A DNA stretch of 63,253 bases from Aliarcobacter sp017996075 (GTDB lineage: Bacteria > Campylobacterota > Campylobacteria > Campylobacterales > Arcobacteraceae): NCBI RefSeq assembly GCF_051062515.1, contig NZ_JAMXEK010000009.1; one strand, given 5' to 3'. The first letter of the stretch is position 1, and every line of letters starts with the position of its first letter. The notes beneath the pieces were generated by a model. The model did no database searches. It worked only from the letters and a program-made list of their open reading frames with translations, and was not told the DNA's origin. This document shows, piece by piece, positions 41,836 through 50,360 of the stretch. The translations under genes were made by a program, and so were the position numbers.

Positions 41836-43602
41836 CTAATTTATAAGTTGATGTTTTACAAAATCTTTATAATGTCCTATTTTATCTTCAAGTTCCAAAT
41901 GAGTTCCACTTTGTACTAATTCACCATCTTCAAGTACAAAAATCTTTGAAGCATTTTTTACAGTGCTTAATCTGTGAGCGATTGTAATTACTGTTTTATC
42001 TTTTAAAATATTTTCAAGATTTTCAAAAAGTTTTGTCTCTGTTTGTACATCTAAAGCTGAAGTTGATTCATCGAAAATAACTACGCTAGGATTTGCTAAA
42101 ATCATTCTAGCAATTGATAATCTTTGTCGCTGACCACCACTTAGTCTTATTCCCATTTTTCCAACAATAGTATCTAAACCATCTGGTAAATTTTCAAGCA
42201 TAGAGTTTAATTGAGCTATTTTTAAAGCCTCTTTTATCTTTTCATTACTTATATCTTCACCCATTGTAAGGTTAAATCGTAAAGTATTATTAAATAAAAT
42301 AGGCATTTGAAGAACCAAAAATATATGCTCTCTTAAACTCTTTTTTGAAATATTATCAATACTTATATCGTTGTATAAAATATCACCACTATTTTTTGCA
42401 TAAAATCCAGCAATAAGCTGTGAAATAGTAGTTTTTCCACTTCCACTAGCTCCAATTATTGCAACTTTTTCACCACTTTTTATAGAAAAACTAATATTTT
42501 TTAATGTTGTTTTATCTTCTGTATAAGAAAAAGTAAGATTTTTAAGAGTTATATCTATCTTCTTATCTTTTAACTCTATATCTCCATCACTTTCAGTTTT
42601 TAGTTCTAAAACTTTGTTAATTCTTCCAATAGCTGCTTTTGCACTAGCAAGAGAGTATTGAATAGATAAAATCTCTTGAACAGGAGTCATAATAAACCAA
42701 ATGTATCCAAACATAGCAAACATAAGTCCAATTGATAAATCACTATAAGCTACTAATAAAAGTCCTGTTGCTCTAAATATTTCAAAAGCAAAAAGGAAAA
42801 TTGTATATGAAAACTTTTCATAGGCTACACTTTTGTAGTTGAACTCATTTGAAGCTCTTTTTATATCTTCAGCTTTTTTTATAGATGTATCAAAAAAATT
42901 CTCTTCTTTATTACTTGCTTTTATTTGAGAAAATAGGTCTAAAGTCTCATTTATATTATTTTGGAAAGCTTCAATAGTTGCATTTTCCTCTTTTTTAAGT
43001 TCACCTGTTTTTTTAGCAATTCTTCTTGATATTATTGCAATTGTTGGTTGAGTTAAAAGTATCATTAATCCAAGCATTAAATCTATTTTTATAATCACAA
43101 AACCAACAGCTAAAAGAGTTAAAGAAGAAGTTATAAGTTTGCTTGAAACATTTACAATAAAACTATCAAGAGTGTTTACATCTGTTATTAAATTTGCAGA
43201 TATTCTTCCACTTCCTAAACTTTCATACTCATTCATATTTACTTTTTTTAGATGATTTAATAGTTTTACTCTAATATCAAAAATTACTATTTTTGATATT
43301 TTTGTAAATATTTTTGTATTTATAACTGCAAAAATAAAGTGAAAAGCTCGTAAACAAATCACAACAGCAGTAACAATGGCAACATAATAAAAAGCAGTTC
43401 CGCTACCAAAAAACTCATTTATGTTGTTTACAAAAAAACTTGGTTTGTTTAGTAAAACTTCATCAACTAAAAGTGGAAGTAAAAGAGGAATAGGAACGCT
43501 TATTAAAATTCCTATTACTGTGAAAATTTGTCCAAAAACAAGAGCTTTCTTGTTTTTTAATAGAAGTTTATATATAGATTTTAAAGATATTTGATTATTC
43601 AT
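41836..43602 (-). CDS. ABC exporter (MsbA-like), fused membrane and ATPase domains
   Basis: A 588-residue half-transporter. Residues about 1-320 form six membrane helices; the ATPase domain follows with Walker A GASGSGKTT (near 383), signature LSGGQRQRLSIARMIL, Walker B VVIFDEST and H-loop IAHRLS. It would work as a homodimer. The cargo could be lipid, peptide or drug; the family alone does not decide. A single-gene unit, convergent with yebC. Confidence 0.9.
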   Translation of the reverse strand: MNNQISLKSIYKLLLKNKKALVFGQIFTVIGILISVPIPLLLPLLVDEVLLNKPSFFVNNINEFFGSGTAFYYVAIVTAVVICLRAFHFIFAVINTKIFTKISKIVIFDIRVKLLNHLKKVNMNEYESLGSGRISANLITDVNTLDSFIVNVSSKLITSSLTLLAVGFVIIKIDLMLGLMILLTQPTIAIISRRIAKKTGELKKEENATIEAFQNNINETLDLFSQIKASNKEENFFDTSIKKAEDIKRASNEFNYKSVAYEKFSYTIFLFAFEIFRATGLLLVAYSDLSIGLMFAMFGYIWFIMTPVQEILSIQYSLASAKAAIGRINKVLELKTESDGDIELKDKKIDITLKNLTFSYTEDKTTLKNISFSIKSGEKVAIIGASGSGKTTISQLIAGFYAKNSGDILYNDISIDNISKKSLREHIFLVLQMPILFNNTLRFNLTMGEDISNEKIKEALKIAQLNSMLENLPDGLDTIVGKMGIRLSGGQRQRLSIARMILANPSVVIFDESTSALDVQTETKLFENLENILKDKTVITIAHRLSTVKNASKIFVLEDGELVQSGTHLELEDKIGHYKDFVKHQLIN

Positions 43603-43685
43603 GGAATCATTATATCAATTTTTAGCTACAATAAACAATTATTCTACAGTTCTTGAGTAAAGTAAAAATAAAAAAAGAGTTGGAT

Positions 43686-43928
43686 ATGCGGAAGTTAATT
43701 TTGTGTTTTTTTATTTTAATTACTTTTGGTTTTTCAAAAGAGAATTTTAGCCAAATGAGTAATCAAGAGCTAATAGAGATTATAGGGTTTGTTGATGAGA
43801 AAGATATGGCAGATTTTCAAAAAGAGCTAGAAATAAGATTGGGAAAGATGAATACTCATGAAAAAGCTCAATATGAAAAAAGATTAGTTGAAACACCTGA
43901 AAGAAAGATAATTGAAGATGAAGAGTAA
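43686..43928 (+). CDS. DUF1104-like periplasmic protein
   Basis: The start is placed at ATG 43686, which has AAAAGAG upstream and gives a clean signal peptide (MRKLILCFFILITFGFSK); the upstream TTG at 43653 adds a charged stretch. The mature ~62 residues (FSQMSNQELIEIIGFV, MADFQKELEIRLGKM) fit the small helical DUF1104 family of Campylobacterota. The gene overlaps the response regulator by 11 bases. A periplasmic partner of the neighbouring sensor kinase is an inference from the operon; the function of the family is not known. Confidence 0.75.
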   Translation: MRKLILCFFILITFGFSKENFSQMSNQELIEIIGFVDEKDMADFQKELEIRLGKMNTHEKAQYEKRLVETPERKIIEDEE

Positions 43929-44586
43929 GATTTTACTGCTTGAAGATGATTATAACTTAAGCGAAACAGTTTGCGAATATTTTGAAGAAGAGGGTTTTGA
44001 TGTAGTTTGTGTTTATGATGGAGATGAAGCTTTATCAAAAATATATGAACAAAACTTTGATTTAATTCTTTTAGATGTAAATGTTCCAAAAAAAAGTGGA
44101 TTTGAAATTTTAAAAGAAGTTAGAGCTAGTGGAAAAACAACTCCAGCGATATTTATAACATCTTTAAACTCTATGAGTTCTTTAGAAGAGGGATTTCTTA
44201 GTGGTTGTGATGATTATATTAGAAAGCCTTTTGAGATAAAAGAGCTACTATTAAGAGTTCAAACTTTAATAAAAAAAGAGTTTTCAAATAAAAATGAAGT
44301 AGTTGAAATTTCGCCTAATGTTACATTTAATACAATTTCAAATGAACTAAAATCAAGTAATGAAGAGATAAAATTAAATTTAAAAGAGTTAAAGCTTTTG
44401 AAATTTTTTCTTCAAAATCCAAATGAGCTACTTTCACATGAGAGAATTTATGATTTTGTTTGGGATTATGATGAAGAGTATAGTGATAACTCTTTAAGAA
44501 CTTATATAAAAAACCTTAGAAAGATTTTGGGAAAAGATAAAATTGTTAGTTTTAAAAAGCTCGGGTATAGATTTATCCAAGAGTGA
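43918..44586 (+). CDS. OmpR-family response regulator
   Basis: A 222-residue two-domain regulator starting at ATG 43918. The receiver domain has acidic residues Glu9-Asp10-Asp11, the phosphoacceptor Asp53 (LILLDVNVP), a Ser/Thr switch residue in ITSLN and Lys103 (YIRKPFE). The C-terminal winged helix (about 125-222) has HERIYDFVWDYDEEYSDNSLRTYIKNLRKILG. It is paired with the overlapping histidine kinase gene. No target site can be assigned. Confidence 0.93.
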   Translation: MKSKILLLEDDYNLSETVCEYFEEEGFDVVCVYDGDEALSKIYEQNFDLILLDVNVPKKSGFEILKEVRASGKTTPAIFITSLNSMSSLEEGFLSGCDDYIRKPFEIKELLLRVQTLIKKEFSNKNEVVEISPNVTFNTISNELKSSNEEIKLNLKELKLLKFFLQNPNELLSHERIYDFVWDYDEEYSDNSLRTYIKNLRKILGKDKIVSFKKLGYRFIQE

Positions 44587-45736
44587 AACTAGAACTATTA
44601 TTGGGTTTAGTTTAATTTACTCGATATTAGTTTTGGTTATTTTGGGTGTTATTACTTTTTTATATTATCAATTTAAAAAAGATTTGATGATTCAAGATAA
44701 AAGGCAAACTCTTCAAAACTACTCAAATACTCATATTGCAAATCTAAAAGAACTCCATATTAATATTGATAAATCAGATATATATCCAAGAGATGAAAGA
44801 TTTAATTCTGCCATTTATGATAGTTCAAAAAAGAAGATTTTTTCAACTCTACTTATGAATGATGTAAAACTTGATGAAGTTATATATTTAAAAGATGGAT
44901 ATATTCATTTAATCAAAGAGCCAGAATCTTACTATTTAGGTAGTAAATATATAATAGTTGAGATTGAAGATGATAATATTTGGTTTGCAAATATTAAATA
45001 TAAAATGCTTTTTTGGTTTCTTTTTTCATTTATTTTGCTTCTATTTGTTGGATATTTTATTGCAAAACTATTTTTAAAACCAATGAGAGAGTCTATACAA
45101 ATGCTTGATAGATTTATCAAAGATACAACGCATGAGTTAAATACTCCAATTGCTGCAATTTTATCAAATATACAGATGATAAATAAAGATAATATTGATG
45201 AAAAGTTAGCAAAAAAGATAAATAGGATAGAAATAGGGGCAAAAACAATTTCAAATATATACGAAGATTTAACTTTTGTATCTTTGAATAATCAAATAAT
45301 TTCAAACAATGAAAAATTGTATTTTTCACAAATTTTAAATCAAAGAGTTGATTTTTTTAAATCAATTGCTAGTAGCAAAAAAATCGAGTTTATTTTGGAT
45401 ATAAAAGATGATATTTTTATAGTTTGTGATGTAAAAAAACTATCAAAACTAATAGATAATATTCTTTCTAATGCAATAAAATACAATAAGTTTCAAGGCT
45501 TTATAAAAGTAACTTTAAAAGATAAAATTTTGATAATTGAAGATAGTGGAAAAGGTATGAGTAAAGATAATTTATCAAATCTTTTTACAAGATATAAAAG
45601 ATTTGATAAAAGTGTAGGTGGTTTTGGAATAGGGCTTAACATTGTATCTTTAATAGCAAAAGAGTATGATTTTAAAGTTGATGTTATTTCAAAAATTGAT
45701 GTAGGAACAAGGATAAAAATAAAATGGCAAGATTAG
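44543..45736 (+). CDS. Membrane sensor histidine kinase
   Basis: A 397-residue kinase read from TTG 44543, overlapping the regulator by 44 bases; no in-frame ATG exists before the first membrane helix. Helix 1 spans about 22-44 and helix 2 about 152-172, enclosing a ~105-residue periplasmic sensor region. The H-box is DTTHELNTPIAAI, the N-box LSNAIKYNK, and the G-boxes IEDSGKGMS and GGFGIGLNIVSLIAKEY. All catalytic motifs are intact. It overlaps a small cytochrome c gene downstream. Confidence 0.9.
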   Translation: MLVLKSSGIDLSKSETRTIIGFSLIYSILVLVILGVITFLYYQFKKDLMIQDKRQTLQNYSNTHIANLKELHINIDKSDIYPRDERFNSAIYDSSKKKIFSTLLMNDVKLDEVIYLKDGYIHLIKEPESYYLGSKYIIVEIEDDNIWFANIKYKMLFWFLFSFILLLFVGYFIAKLFLKPMRESIQMLDRFIKDTTHELNTPIAAILSNIQMINKDNIDEKLAKKINRIEIGAKTISNIYEDLTFVSLNNQIISNNEKLYFSQILNQRVDFFKSIASSKKIEFILDIKDDIFIVCDVKKLSKLIDNILSNAIKYNKFQGFIKVTLKDKILIIEDSGKGMSKDNLSNLFTRYKRFDKSVGGFGIGLNIVSLIAKEYDFKVDVISKIDVGTRIKIKWQD

Positions 45737-46062
45737 TGATTTTTTTATGTTTGAGCTTTGTTTTTGCTTCTTCAAACCCAAAAAATATTTATGAAAGAAA
45801 TTGTGTTACTTGTCACAATCGAATTCCTGTTAGCATAGATAAATATTTCTATAGATATTTACTTGAGTATAGTAGTGAAAAAGATGTTAAAGAAGCTATG
45901 TTTGAGTTTTTGAAAAATCCTACAAAAGAGAAGAGTTTGATGTCTGAATCGATTATAAAAAGATTTGGTTTAAAGAAAAAAACAAGATTAAGCGATACTG
46001 AATTAAAAGAGGCTTTGGATATTTATTGGAGTGAGTATAATCTTTTTGATAAGTTAAAATAA
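45724..46062 (+). CDS. Small periplasmic c-type cytochrome
   Basis: A 112-residue protein with a Sec signal peptide (cleavage near VFA-SS) and one heme-attachment motif CVTCH, Cys27 to His31. A distal Met (in SLMSES or IYWSEYN region) could be the second ligand. The fold length fits a monoheme cytochrome c with few other conserved features. It overlaps the sensor kinase gene by 13 bases and ends the operon at a terminator. It may be an output or a redox partner of the signalling system. Confidence 0.85.
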   Translation: MARLVIFLCLSFVFASSNPKNIYERNCVTCHNRIPVSIDKYFYRYLLEYSSEKDVKEAMFEFLKNPTKEKSLMSESIIKRFGLKKKTRLSDTELKEALDIYWSEYNLFDKLK

Positions 46063-46083
46063 AAGAGAGTTTATCTCTCTTTT
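46061..46083. terminator. Bidirectional terminator
   Basis: Arms AAAAGAGAG and CTCTCTTTT with a 5-base loop between convergent genes; it overlaps the cytochrome and PAS gene stop codons. Confidence 0.75.
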
Positions 46084-46466
46084 GCTATAAGCTCTTTGTA
46101 AAGATTTTCGTGAGCTTCTATCTCAATAGGATTTGCTTTTCTTCTACAAGATAAAAAGCCTTTTGTATTTTCACTAGTAACTGTTGGAAAAACAGTTGCA
46201 TAAACCCAATAAAAATCACCATTTTTTGCACGATTTTTTACATAACCTGTCCAAATATTGCCTTTTTTTACAGTTTCCCATAAATCTTTAAATGCAACTT
46301 TTGGCATATCTTTATGTCTTATTATGTTGTGTGGTTGACCAATTAATTCATCTATATGATAACCAGCAACCTTACAAAAATCATCATTTGCAAATATTAT
46401 GTTACCTTTTTCATCTGTTTCACTTACCAAAAAAGTGTAATCATTAAGTACTATCTCTTTTGACAT
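46071..46466 (-). CDS. CetB-like PAS sensor of energy taxis
   Basis: A 131-residue single PAS domain of the Aer/CetB type: YTFLVSETDEKGNIIFANDDF, GYHIDELIGQPHNIIRH, WETVKKGNIWTGYVKNRAKNGDFYWVYATVFP. This family binds FAD and reports respiratory status. In Campylobacter, CetB (PAS) works with CetA, a membrane chemotaxis transducer encoded next to it. The same pair is seen here, with the transducer gene 14 bases upstream in the same unit. Confidence 0.85.
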   Translation of the reverse strand: MSKEIVLNDYTFLVSETDEKGNIIFANDDFCKVAGYHIDELIGQPHNIIRHKDMPKVAFKDLWETVKKGNIWTGYVKNRAKNGDFYWVYATVFPTVTSENTKGFLSCRRKANPIEIEAHENLYKELIAKER

Positions 46467-46480
46467 ATTTACTCCTTAGT

Positions 46481-47881
46481 TTAGCTTACTTTTTTTGTTT
46501 TTGCATCTTCCACTAAAATTTTTGCCATATCTAAAGTTTCATTTGCAATTAACGCAACATTGCTAGCTTCGCTAGCATTTTCTTGAGTTACTCTATCCAA
46601 AATAGCTACAGCATCGTTTATCTGTTCTATTCCTTTTAGTTGCTCACTAGAAGCAATACTTACATCTTGAATAATATCTATAGTTTCAGATATAAGTTTG
46701 TTTAAGTTGTTATACCCAACTTTCATCTCATCTGATATTTTTTTACCATCATTTGTTTTGCTTGTTGCATTTTCTACTAAATCTTTTATCTCTTTTGCAG
46801 CTTCTGCACTTCTATTTGCTAAATTTCGTACCTCTTGAGCAACAACGGCAAATCCTTTTCCAGCTTCTCCAGCAGTTGCTGCTTCAACGGCTGCATTTAA
46901 GCTTAGAATATTTGTTTGGAATGCTATTTGATCAATTACTTCAATAGCTTCATTTATAGCTTCTACTTTTGCATTTATCTCATCCATAGAAAAAGCAGTT
47001 TTATTTGCTAGATTTTCACCTAAAATTACACTATCTTTTACATCTTTACTTAAATTTGACATTTTATGAGCATTTTGAGTGTTGTTTTTTGTTATACCCG
47101 TAATCTCTTCAAGAGCAGCAGCTGTCTCTTCAAGACTTGCAGCTTGTGCATTTGCTTTGTTTGCTAAATTTTCAACACTTCTATTCATAGTTAAAGAGTT
47201 TTTTTCTAGTAATGTTCCATTTTCTAGATTGTGTTTTGCATTATTGTTTAGTTCAGACCCAAGCTGATTAATCTGCTCCATTGCAAGTTTCATTTTACCT
47301 TTTAAAATAGGATTTATATTTACTTGTTTTCTATAATCATGCTCAGAGTAAAGTCCTATAATCTCAACTAAATCTTCAATATTTGTATTTGCTCGAACTA
47401 GCATTTTGTTTACAACCTCTTTTAAAGTATGTACCATGAAGTTTGAAGTGCTTGAATTTATTTGTGTTGAGTAAATACCTTGAGCTACTTTATCAAGAGC
47501 AATTACAAGTTCTCCCAAAACATGCATATCATCTTTTCTCATTTTGTCATATTTATCAAAATATTCGTTCAGTTCTTTAAGAATAGCTCCTATATCATCG
47601 TTTTTGATATATTCAGCTTTTCTAATATTATTTGTTTTGAAAAACATATAATCCATAAGATTTTCTATATACTCTTTTATTCTATTAATACCACCAACAA
47701 CTCTTTGCATAGAGTTATAATTTATATACCCAACTATAATTGCAAATACAATGTTTACAGTGATAACAGCAGATATTTTGTGATCACTTAAAATAGCAAC
47801 AGTACTAATCGCTGCAAAACCAACTTGGCTTAGTAGCATATTTAGAAAAAAACGTTTTTTTGAAGAAAGGTGTAAAAGCAT
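46481..47881 (-). CDS. CetA-like methyl-accepting chemotaxis protein
   Basis: A 466-residue transducer. Two hydrophobic helices (about 10-28 and 35-52) anchor it with almost no periplasmic loop, so it cannot bind external ligands like Tar. The cytoplasmic part has the signalling hairpin IDQIAFQTNILSLNAAVEAATAGEAGKGFAVVAQEVRNLA. This topology matches CetA, which receives redox signals from a separate PAS protein (CetB), encoded next to it here. It should couple to CheW/CheA. Confidence 0.87.
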   Translation of the reverse strand: MLLHLSSKKRFFLNMLLSQVGFAAISTVAILSDHKISAVITVNIVFAIIVGYINYNSMQRVVGGINRIKEYIENLMDYMFFKTNNIRKAEYIKNDDIGAILKELNEYFDKYDKMRKDDMHVLGELVIALDKVAQGIYSTQINSSTSNFMVHTLKEVVNKMLVRANTNIEDLVEIIGLYSEHDYRKQVNINPILKGKMKLAMEQINQLGSELNNNAKHNLENGTLLEKNSLTMNRSVENLANKANAQAASLEETAAALEEITGITKNNTQNAHKMSNLSKDVKDSVILGENLANKTAFSMDEINAKVEAINEAIEVIDQIAFQTNILSLNAAVEAATAGEAGKGFAVVAQEVRNLANRSAEAAKEIKDLVENATSKTNDGKKISDEMKVGYNNLNKLISETIDIIQDVSIASSEQLKGIEQINDAVAILDRVTQENASEASNVALIANETLDMAKILVEDAKTKKVS

Positions 47882-47975
47882 TTAGAAGCCTTTTTTTGTA
47901 AGATATGAAAGTATAGATAAATAACTTTTAAAGATATCTTAAATAAAACTTAGTCAATTATTACAAGATATATTT

Positions 47976-48659
47976 TTAAGAGTTTTTAAATAAAGTTGAG
48001 CCAACTCTTATTAAGTTTGAGCCGCATGCAATTGCAAGCTCAAAATCTCCACTCATTCCCATAGAGCAGTATCTTGCATCAAAAGGTTTTAATAAATCGA
48101 AAATCTCTTTTGTAATCATAAAACTCTCTTTTATTTTTTTCTCATCTTCGCTATTTGCTCCAATACTCATAACACCTTTTAAAATAATATTTGGACATAT
48201 ATTAGTAATATTTTTATATATTTCTACTGCATCTTTTGGATCAACTCCACTTTTACTATCTTCATAGCTTGAGTTTATTTGAAGAAGGCAAGATAGTTTT
48301 TTATTTTTTTCAACTAATTTTTTGTTTAGTTCAATTGCAAGTTCTAACGAGTCTAAAGAGTGAACCAAAGTAGGGTTTAAATCTATTAGGTTATTTATTT
48401 TATTTTTTTGTAAAGTACCAACAAAGTGCCACTCTAATGGAATTTCATCTAAAGCTTGAGATTTATCTTTTAAATCTTGAACCTTATTTTCTCCAAAAGC
48501 TCGCTGACCAACTTCATAAAGAGTTCTAATATCCTCAGCAGTTGAGTATTTTGAAATACCAACAATTTTTACTATGTGATGTTCACTAACTCTAAGTCTT
48601 GCTGCTTCAACTTTTGTAATTAAGTTATCAAGATTTTTTGTTGCAATAGTTTTTTCCAT
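47976..48659 (-). CDS. YggS/PROSC family PLP-binding protein
   Basis: A 227-residue fold-III PLP protein for vitamin B6 homeostasis. The PLP Lys37 is in VGISKYS; FGENKVQDL, WHFVGTLQKNK, VHSLDS and CSMGMSGDFELAIACGSNLIRVG are the family signatures. It is transcribed leftward alone, 94 bases ahead of the transducer gene. Confidence 0.93.
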   Translation of the reverse strand: MEKTIATKNLDNLITKVEAARLRVSEHHIVKIVGISKYSTAEDIRTLYEVGQRAFGENKVQDLKDKSQALDEIPLEWHFVGTLQKNKINNLIDLNPTLVHSLDSLELAIELNKKLVEKNKKLSCLLQINSSYEDSKSGVDPKDAVEIYKNITNICPNIILKGVMSIGANSEDEKKIKESFMITKEIFDLLKPFDARYCSMGMSGDFELAIACGSNLIRVGSTLFKNS

Positions 48660-48763
48660 AAAATGCCTTTAGTTATTTAAAATACTCTATTAATATATTA
48701 AGTAAGTCCTATATTGTATACTTTTGGAATATTATCTAAGATAAAATTAAATGTATATAATGA

Positions 48764-48777
48764 TTGACTTTAATCAA
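48764..48777 (+). promoter_or_regulatory. FNR-like box ahead of the ABC/NnrS operon
   Basis: TTGACTTTAATCAA matches TTGAT-N4-ATCAA with one change. The reverse strand of the box at 6444 reads TTGACTTATATCAA, so both sites share the TTGAC/ATCAA half-site pair. It sits upstream of -10 TATAAT at 48799-48804. Confidence 0.5.
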
Positions 48778-48792
48778 TGATAATTAATATCA
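48778..48792 (+). promoter_or_regulatory. Fur-like palindrome in the ABC/NnrS promoter
   Basis: TGATAATTAATATCA begins at the base after the FNR-like box and ends six bases before the TATAAT at 48799. It is identical to the core of the site upstream of the DUF2325 gene. The position is suitable for repression. Confidence 0.55.
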
Positions 48793-48831
48793 ATTCACTA
48801 TAATAGAATAAAATTTATTATTTGGAAAAAA

Positions 48832-49614
48832 ATGAAATTATTTATAAAAGTTCTAAAAGATTTCCCCTCTTACTTATGGGGTGGGTGGGGTTCTGTTGCA
48901 TCTATTTTTCTTTTTTTTGCTTTGTGGGATTTTGGTCATCAAATATATGGAGATTTAATTCTTCCAAGTCCAAAAGAGACTTTTATTGCATTAAACACAA
49001 TTTTAAGTGACTCTTCTATGCAAAAAGAGATATTTATTACAATAAAAAGAGCAATATTTGGTTTTGGTTTAGCAGTGCTTGTTGGTTCGATTTTAGGGCT
49101 TCTTGCGGGATTATTTACAACAGCTTCAATAATGAGCAGACCAATAGTTACAATATTGTTTGGAATGCCTCCAATTGCTTGGATTGTATTAGCAATGATA
49201 TGGTTTGGAATGGGAGATACTACAGTTATTTTTACAGTATTTATAGCCTCTTTTCCTATTGTTTTTATAGGTGCTTTGCAAGGAACTAGAACTATTGAAG
49301 GGGATTTAAAACAGATGACTGATAGTTTTCATCTACCTTTTTCTATGAAACTTTTTGATTTATATTTACCTCATATATTTTCATATATTTTCCCAGCTTA
49401 TATAAGTGCCTTAGGAATGTCATGGAAAATAGTCATAATGGCTGAATTATTAGCAACAAGTGATGGTTTGGGTTCAGCCTTGGCTATTGCAAGAAGTCAA
49501 CTTGAAACATCAACTGCATTAGCTATTGTTAGTATAATGATTGGAAGTTTACTTTTAATTGAATATCTGATTTTAGAGCCTATAAAAAAGGAGATTGAGG
49601 CATGGAGAAATTAG
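48832..49614 (+). CDS. ABC transporter permease (SsuC/TauC-like)
   Basis: A 260-residue inner-membrane permease with six predicted helices and the coupling motif EGDLKQMTDSFHLPFSMKLFDLYLP, typical of nitrate/sulfonate/taurine-type (SsuC/TauC/NrtB) importers. It precedes an ATPase gene with a 13-base overlap and a substrate-binding protein gene three genes later. The cargo is not evident from sequence. The start has a TTTGGAAAA leader. Confidence 0.88.
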   Translation: MKLFIKVLKDFPSYLWGGWGSVASIFLFFALWDFGHQIYGDLILPSPKETFIALNTILSDSSMQKEIFITIKRAIFGFGLAVLVGSILGLLAGLFTTASIMSRPIVTILFGMPPIAWIVLAMIWFGMGDTTVIFTVFIASFPIVFIGALQGTRTIEGDLKQMTDSFHLPFSMKLFDLYLPHIFSYIFPAYISALGMSWKIVIMAELLATSDGLGSALAIARSQLETSTALAIVSIMIGSLLLIEYLILEPIKKEIEAWRN

Positions 49615-50360
49615 ATAATATAGAAAAACTTATTGTAAAAAATGTAAATTTTTCTTTTGGTTTTAAAGAGATTTTAAAAGATATAAGTTTTACTTTAGAA
49701 AAAGGCAAAATAATATCGATTGTTGGTCCAAGTGGCGGAGGTAAAACTACTCTTTTACATCTTTGTTCAAAGCTTTTGAAATTAGATGAAGGAGAGATTA
49801 AAAATAGTTTTATTTCAAGCTCTTTTGCTTTTCAAGAAGCAAGACTTCTTCCATGGAAAAATGTTATAGATAATATTGCATTAGGACTTAGAGCGAAAGG
49901 TTTAAAAGGTAAAATATGTAATGAAGAGGCTCAAAATATAGCTTTAAAATTTGGCTTAAACAAAGATGATTTTGCTAAATTCCCAAAAGATTTAAGTGGT
50001 GGAATGAAGCAAAGAGTGTCATTTGCTAGAGCATTGGTTGTAAATCCAAGCTTACTTTTTCTTGATGAGCCATTTTCTGCATTGGATATAGGACTTAAAA
50101 AAGAGCTTCAAAATCTTCTTATAAAAAATATTGAAGAGAAAAATTTGAGTGTACTTTTTATTACTCACGATTTAATGGAAGCAATAAAATTAAGTGATGA
50201 AATTATTGTTTTAAAAGCCAAACCTGTAGGACATATTAAAAAAATATTTAAAATAGATGAAAAACGAATTTTAAGAGATGATGAGTTTGTTTATAATAAA
50301 ACTGTACAAATTTTAAAAGACAAAGATATTATCTCAAGCTTTGAATTGGAGTTAAAATGA
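49602..50360 (+). CDS. ABC transporter ATPase (SsuB/TauB-like)
   Basis: A 252-residue ATPase with Walker A GPSGGGKTT (about 43-51), Q-loop in FQEARLLPWKNV, signature LSGGMKQRVSFARALV, Walker B LLFLDEPFSALD and H-loop ITHD. LLPWKNV is characteristic of the nitrate/sulfonate/taurine subfamily. Overlaps permease and NnrS genes, so the complex is translated as a set. Confidence 0.92.
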   Translation: MEKLDNIEKLIVKNVNFSFGFKEILKDISFTLEKGKIISIVGPSGGGKTTLLHLCSKLLKLDEGEIKNSFISSSFAFQEARLLPWKNVIDNIALGLRAKGLKGKICNEEAQNIALKFGLNKDDFAKFPKDLSGGMKQRVSFARALVVNPSLLFLDEPFSALDIGLKKELQNLLIKNIEEKNLSVLFITHDLMEAIKLSDEIIVLKAKPVGHIKKIFKIDEKRILRDDEFVYNKTVQILKDKDIISSFELELK

